Shown here: positions 22,998-24,796 of the stretch, piece after piece
How positions within the stretch are numbered: the first letter of the stretch is position 1
Layout of the letters: the number at the start of each line of letters is the position of its first letter
IMG/VR virus record: IMGVR_UViG_3300017746_000143
Coordinates: 1 to 24,796 of that record
Reading direction: 5' to 3' (one strand)
Source: a virus
DNA: 24,796 nt
The notes under the pieces: model-generated
Databases searched by the model: none
Told to the model about the DNA's origin: nothing
What the model saw: only the letters and a program-made list of their open reading frames with translations
Made by a program: the position numbers and the translations under genes

Positions 22998-23512
22998 TAC
23001 ATTCTTTCTTGATATGGAGAAATTGCTACTTTATCTGCTGGTATATAATAGGTTGATACTAATATTGATAAATTATTTCCAAAATATTCTAACCCAGGAT
23101 TTAATGGGTTTATATTATTTGGATAATCTGGATTTTTGCCTCCAAAATATTGGTTTGCTACTGTACTTTGTACTCCATAATATCCTTCTTGATATAAAAT
23201 TATATCACCAACTTCAGGTACCACATCGGCATCTACTAAATCGTCTCTAAAGAAATAAAAATCAATTGGTTGATTAAACTGAATTCCTTCTTCGTCTTCA
23301 CCAAACACCTCATTTGATCTATTTATTAATACATTAAATAAGAAAGGACCATTATAAAATTTAGCACCAGCAGCTTCACCATATATATTAACTTTAGTTT
23401 CTTCTAATTTAAATTGGTATAAAGCACATTGTTGGGTAATAATATTACCCATCAATTCTCTATTTAATTTTCTTACCAGAGAGACATCTCTCTGTCCTGT
23501 AAACATTGCCAT
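22997..23512 (-). CDS. Neck protein candidate (gp14-like)
   Basis: A 171-residue protein shorter than T4 gp14 (256), the neck ring that closes the head. Similar landmarks include an early NIYGEAAG, the VFGEDEEGIQFNQPIDFYFF segment (compare FGED near the same place in gp14), then VPEVGDIILYQEGYYGV, a strand-turn that matches the EGDLIYFP...LFEI pattern, and finally NNLSILVSTYYIP. The gene lies between the gp13-like and gp15-like genes, one base from the former's stop and overlapping the latter's start by one base, so the three are co-translated. Assignment depends heavily on the gene order. Confidence 0.68.
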   Translation of the reverse strand: MAMFTGQRDVSLVRKLNRELMGNIITQQCALYQFKLEETKVNIYGEAAGAKFYNGPFLFNVLINRSNEVFGEDEEGIQFNQPIDFYFFRDDLVDADVVPEVGDIILYQEGYYGVQSTVANQYFGGKNPDYPNNINPLNPGLEYFGNNLSILVSTYYIPADKVAISPYQERM

Positions 23513-23513
23513 A

Positions 23514-24665
23514 TTATCCTACATAAATAGTCCAAGGGACTTGTTGTAATTCTACCATTTTAGATTCTGCTTCTTGTGCTTTTCTATTTAATAAAGCTGC
23601 TCTAGAAGTTTCGTCTAAATATGCTCTTAGTCTTTCCAATAATGCTGTTTTTTCTGCTGTTGCGGCTGACAATAAATCTCCTTGATTTAAATTAACTTCC
23701 GCATTTGGGATTGGGATACTAGAATATTTACCTCTAACATACCCTAACATTTCTTTAGCAATAGCTAATGTCATTTCAAATATCCACTGTCTACCAATTG
23801 AATTTATTAATGAGTATTTAGGGTTTTTAAAATTAGCATTACCAACATTATTAACTTGATCAGCAGCACATTTTACTCCTCCTCTATCTTTTTCAAAAAT
23901 ATATTGGAACCATATTTTACCGTTTTGTTCTGGAACAGGAAATACTTTAAGATCATTACCATGCATTTCAAAACTATAATTTGACCATCTGACCATTTCA
24001 TTCATTTCAATGGCTTGAATAACTTGCATATCATAACTTAAGGGCATCATCAAATAACCCATATCACCTCCAAATCCACCTACTCCTACTAATCCTGCAG
24101 CTATGGATCCACCAAAACCCCAACCTGTATATGGATCTAAATATTGAGCTGATGCAGGAACTGGTTCTTGGTAGAACACTCTTTTTATCTCAATACCTTC
24201 TGAATATGCAGATCCTGTAAATCCACTTGCTGTCATAAAGGTTTCAAAACTATAATTTTGTTGTCCTTTAACTAAATCAAAAGAACCAGAATACCAAGGA
24301 ATTGTTCCTCCTACCCCTGCTTCATCTGCATATTGTTGAGTTAATCTAACTATAGTTTTCATACTAGGAGTAATAATAGTTTCATTTAACTCTTCAAATA
24401 TAGAAAGTCCTTCTAAATCCAGAAAATTATCTCTAACAATATAAGCCCATATTTCATTTCCATAAATAGTTACCGCTTCTTCAAATGCTGTATAGAAAGA
24501 TCCAGATTGTAATTCAATATCAACTAAAGGGTAACCCATTCTATTAGCACAAAAAACAGCTACTTTATCTGCGTCCCTTCTAAATTCAGGATCGTTATCA
24601 TAAAAGCCAAAAGGTGTTTCTCCGGGTGCGAATGAACTTGAACCAGGCCAAATAGGTACATTCAT
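23514..24665 (-). CDS. Neck / head completion protein candidate (gp13-like)
   Basis: A 383-residue virion protein that opens the neck block (T4 gp13 is 309). The N-terminus has FAPGETPFGFYDNDPEF and MGYPLVDIELQSGSFYTAFEEAV, a helix-rich domain typical of neck/adaptor-like proteins in T4-like marine phages. The middle contains a Gly/Met-rich loop (GGSIAAGLVGVGGFGGDMGYL), and the last 100 residues are helical (IFEMTLAIAKEMLGYVRGKY, AEKTALLERLRAYLDE), ending VPWTIYVG. It has a late-type motif 13 bases upstream of the ATG at 24665-24663 and lies just beyond a terminator, so it heads its own operon. The two following genes are packed at 1 and -1 bases. Confidence 0.74.
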   Translation of the reverse strand: MNVPIWPGSSSFAPGETPFGFYDNDPEFRRDADKVAVFCANRMGYPLVDIELQSGSFYTAFEEAVTIYGNEIWAYIVRDNFLDLEGLSIFEELNETIITPSMKTIVRLTQQYADEAGVGGTIPWYSGSFDLVKGQQNYSFETFMTASGFTGSAYSEGIEIKRVFYQEPVPASAQYLDPYTGWGFGGSIAAGLVGVGGFGGDMGYLMMPLSYDMQVIQAIEMNEMVRWSNYSFEMHGNDLKVFPVPEQNGKIWFQYIFEKDRGGVKCAADQVNNVGNANFKNPKYSLINSIGRQWIFEMTLAIAKEMLGYVRGKYSSIPIPNAEVNLNQGDLLSAATAEKTALLERLRAYLDETSRAALLNRKAQEAESKMVELQQVPWTIYVG

Positions 24666-24678
24666 AATTTATATTTTG

Positions 24679-24690
24679 TTATAAATATGA
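24679..24690 (-). promoter_or_regulatory. Late-type motif before the neck operon
   Basis: TCATATTTATAA on the coding strand, one mismatch to TAATATTTATAA, 13 bases before the ATG and followed by CAAAATATAAA. The T-run of the upstream terminator leads straight into it. Confidence 0.58.
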
Positions 24691-24696
24691 AAAAAA

Positions 24697-24715
24697 AGAC
24701 CTCAAATTGAGGTCT
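24697..24715. terminator. Bidirectional intrinsic terminator
   Basis: A palindromic stem AGACCTC / GAGGTCT with a 5-base loop. On the minus strand it is followed by a run of T matching the A-run at 24690-24697, ending transcripts of the upstream gene. On the plus strand it is followed by TAATTTTTTATTTT. It separates the upstream gene from the neck operon. Confidence 0.8.
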
Positions 24716-24742
24716 AATTTTTTATTTTAAAAATTAATAAAT

Positions 24743-24796
24743 TTATAAAGATATTTTTATTGTTCCACTATCATTATAAAGTTGACCAGCAACACC
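24743..24796 (-). CDS. 3' end of an upstream gene (partial)
   Basis: The last 17 codons of a gene that begins outside the window. The frame reads GVAGQLYNDSGTIKISL and stops with TAA at 24745-24743, 28 bases before the terminator. The frame is supported by the stop placement and by the sequence looking protein-like. A Gly/Ser/Thr-rich, beta-type C-terminus of this sort occurs on virion structural proteins, but 17 residues are too few to name a family. In T4 the gene before gp13 is the whisker fibritin; this C-terminus does not resemble its foldon. Confidence 0.55.
   Translation of the reverse strand, partial: GVAGQLYNDSGTIKISL

Noticed and set aside
10308-24690. TATAAATA copies on the plus strand as promoters for plus-strand genes
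   Set aside because: No credible plus-strand gene lies downstream of any copy; each copy instead precedes a minus-strand start.

Overview
The window is a low-GC (by eye well under 35%) segment of a T4-like contractile-tailed phage (myovirus). Every convincing gene lies on the minus strand, so transcription runs from high to low coordinates. The likely host is a Bacteroidota bacterium, probably aquatic. This is inferred from three promoters of the form TTTG-N20-TATATTAG, close to the Bacteroidota -33/-7 consensus (TTTG / TAnnTTTG), and from A-rich, Shine-Dalgarno-poor leaders. No cellular genes, tRNAs, integrase, insertion sequences or CRISPR arrays were seen.

Layout in transcription order. 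(1) 24796-22074: the last 17 codons of an upstream gene, a bidirectional terminator, then a neck and tail-completion block whose three proteins resemble T4 gp13, gp14 and gp15 in order and pattern. (2) 22005-17376: a glycan block. It has a 1243-residue protein with four enzyme-like domains (GT4-type glycosyltransferase, TibC/AAH-like heptosyltransferase with a four-cysteine finger, GT-A transferase with a DGD motif, PIG-L/LmbE deacetylase), followed by an overlapping gene for a second GT-A-like protein. (3) 17355-12359: a coiled-coil protein, tail sheath (gp18-like, with an inserted domain), tail tube (gp19-like), a 2-oxoglutarate/Fe(II) oxygenase, and a gp26-like chaperone whose end overlaps a second reading frame, probably through a frameshift on a run of seven T. 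(4) 12322-3239: tape measure protein, a small structural protein, a 627-residue tube-cap or baseplate candidate, a LysM-type gp53-like wedge protein, a 1258-residue baseplate hub with a C-terminal GH24 lysozyme, and a protein with a duplicated motif. (5) 3205-1: a replication and recombination block with a compact family A DNA polymerase-like protein, an unknown 155-residue protein, gp32-like single-strand binding protein and UvsX/RecA recombinase (cut by the window edge).

Two promoter classes divide these blocks. Replication genes and the glycan operon have host-like promoters, suggesting early or middle expression. Structural genes carry TAATATTTATAA just before their starts. This is the reverse complement of a sequence containing the T4 late consensus TATAAATA, so the familiar motif points away from the genes.

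The most unusual items are the four-domain glycan enzyme under a host-like promoter inside the late cluster, the exonuclease-less family A polymerase-like protein in a T4-like phage, the probable +1/-2 frameshift in the tail chaperone, and the inverted late motif. No gap between genes exceeds about 80 bases.
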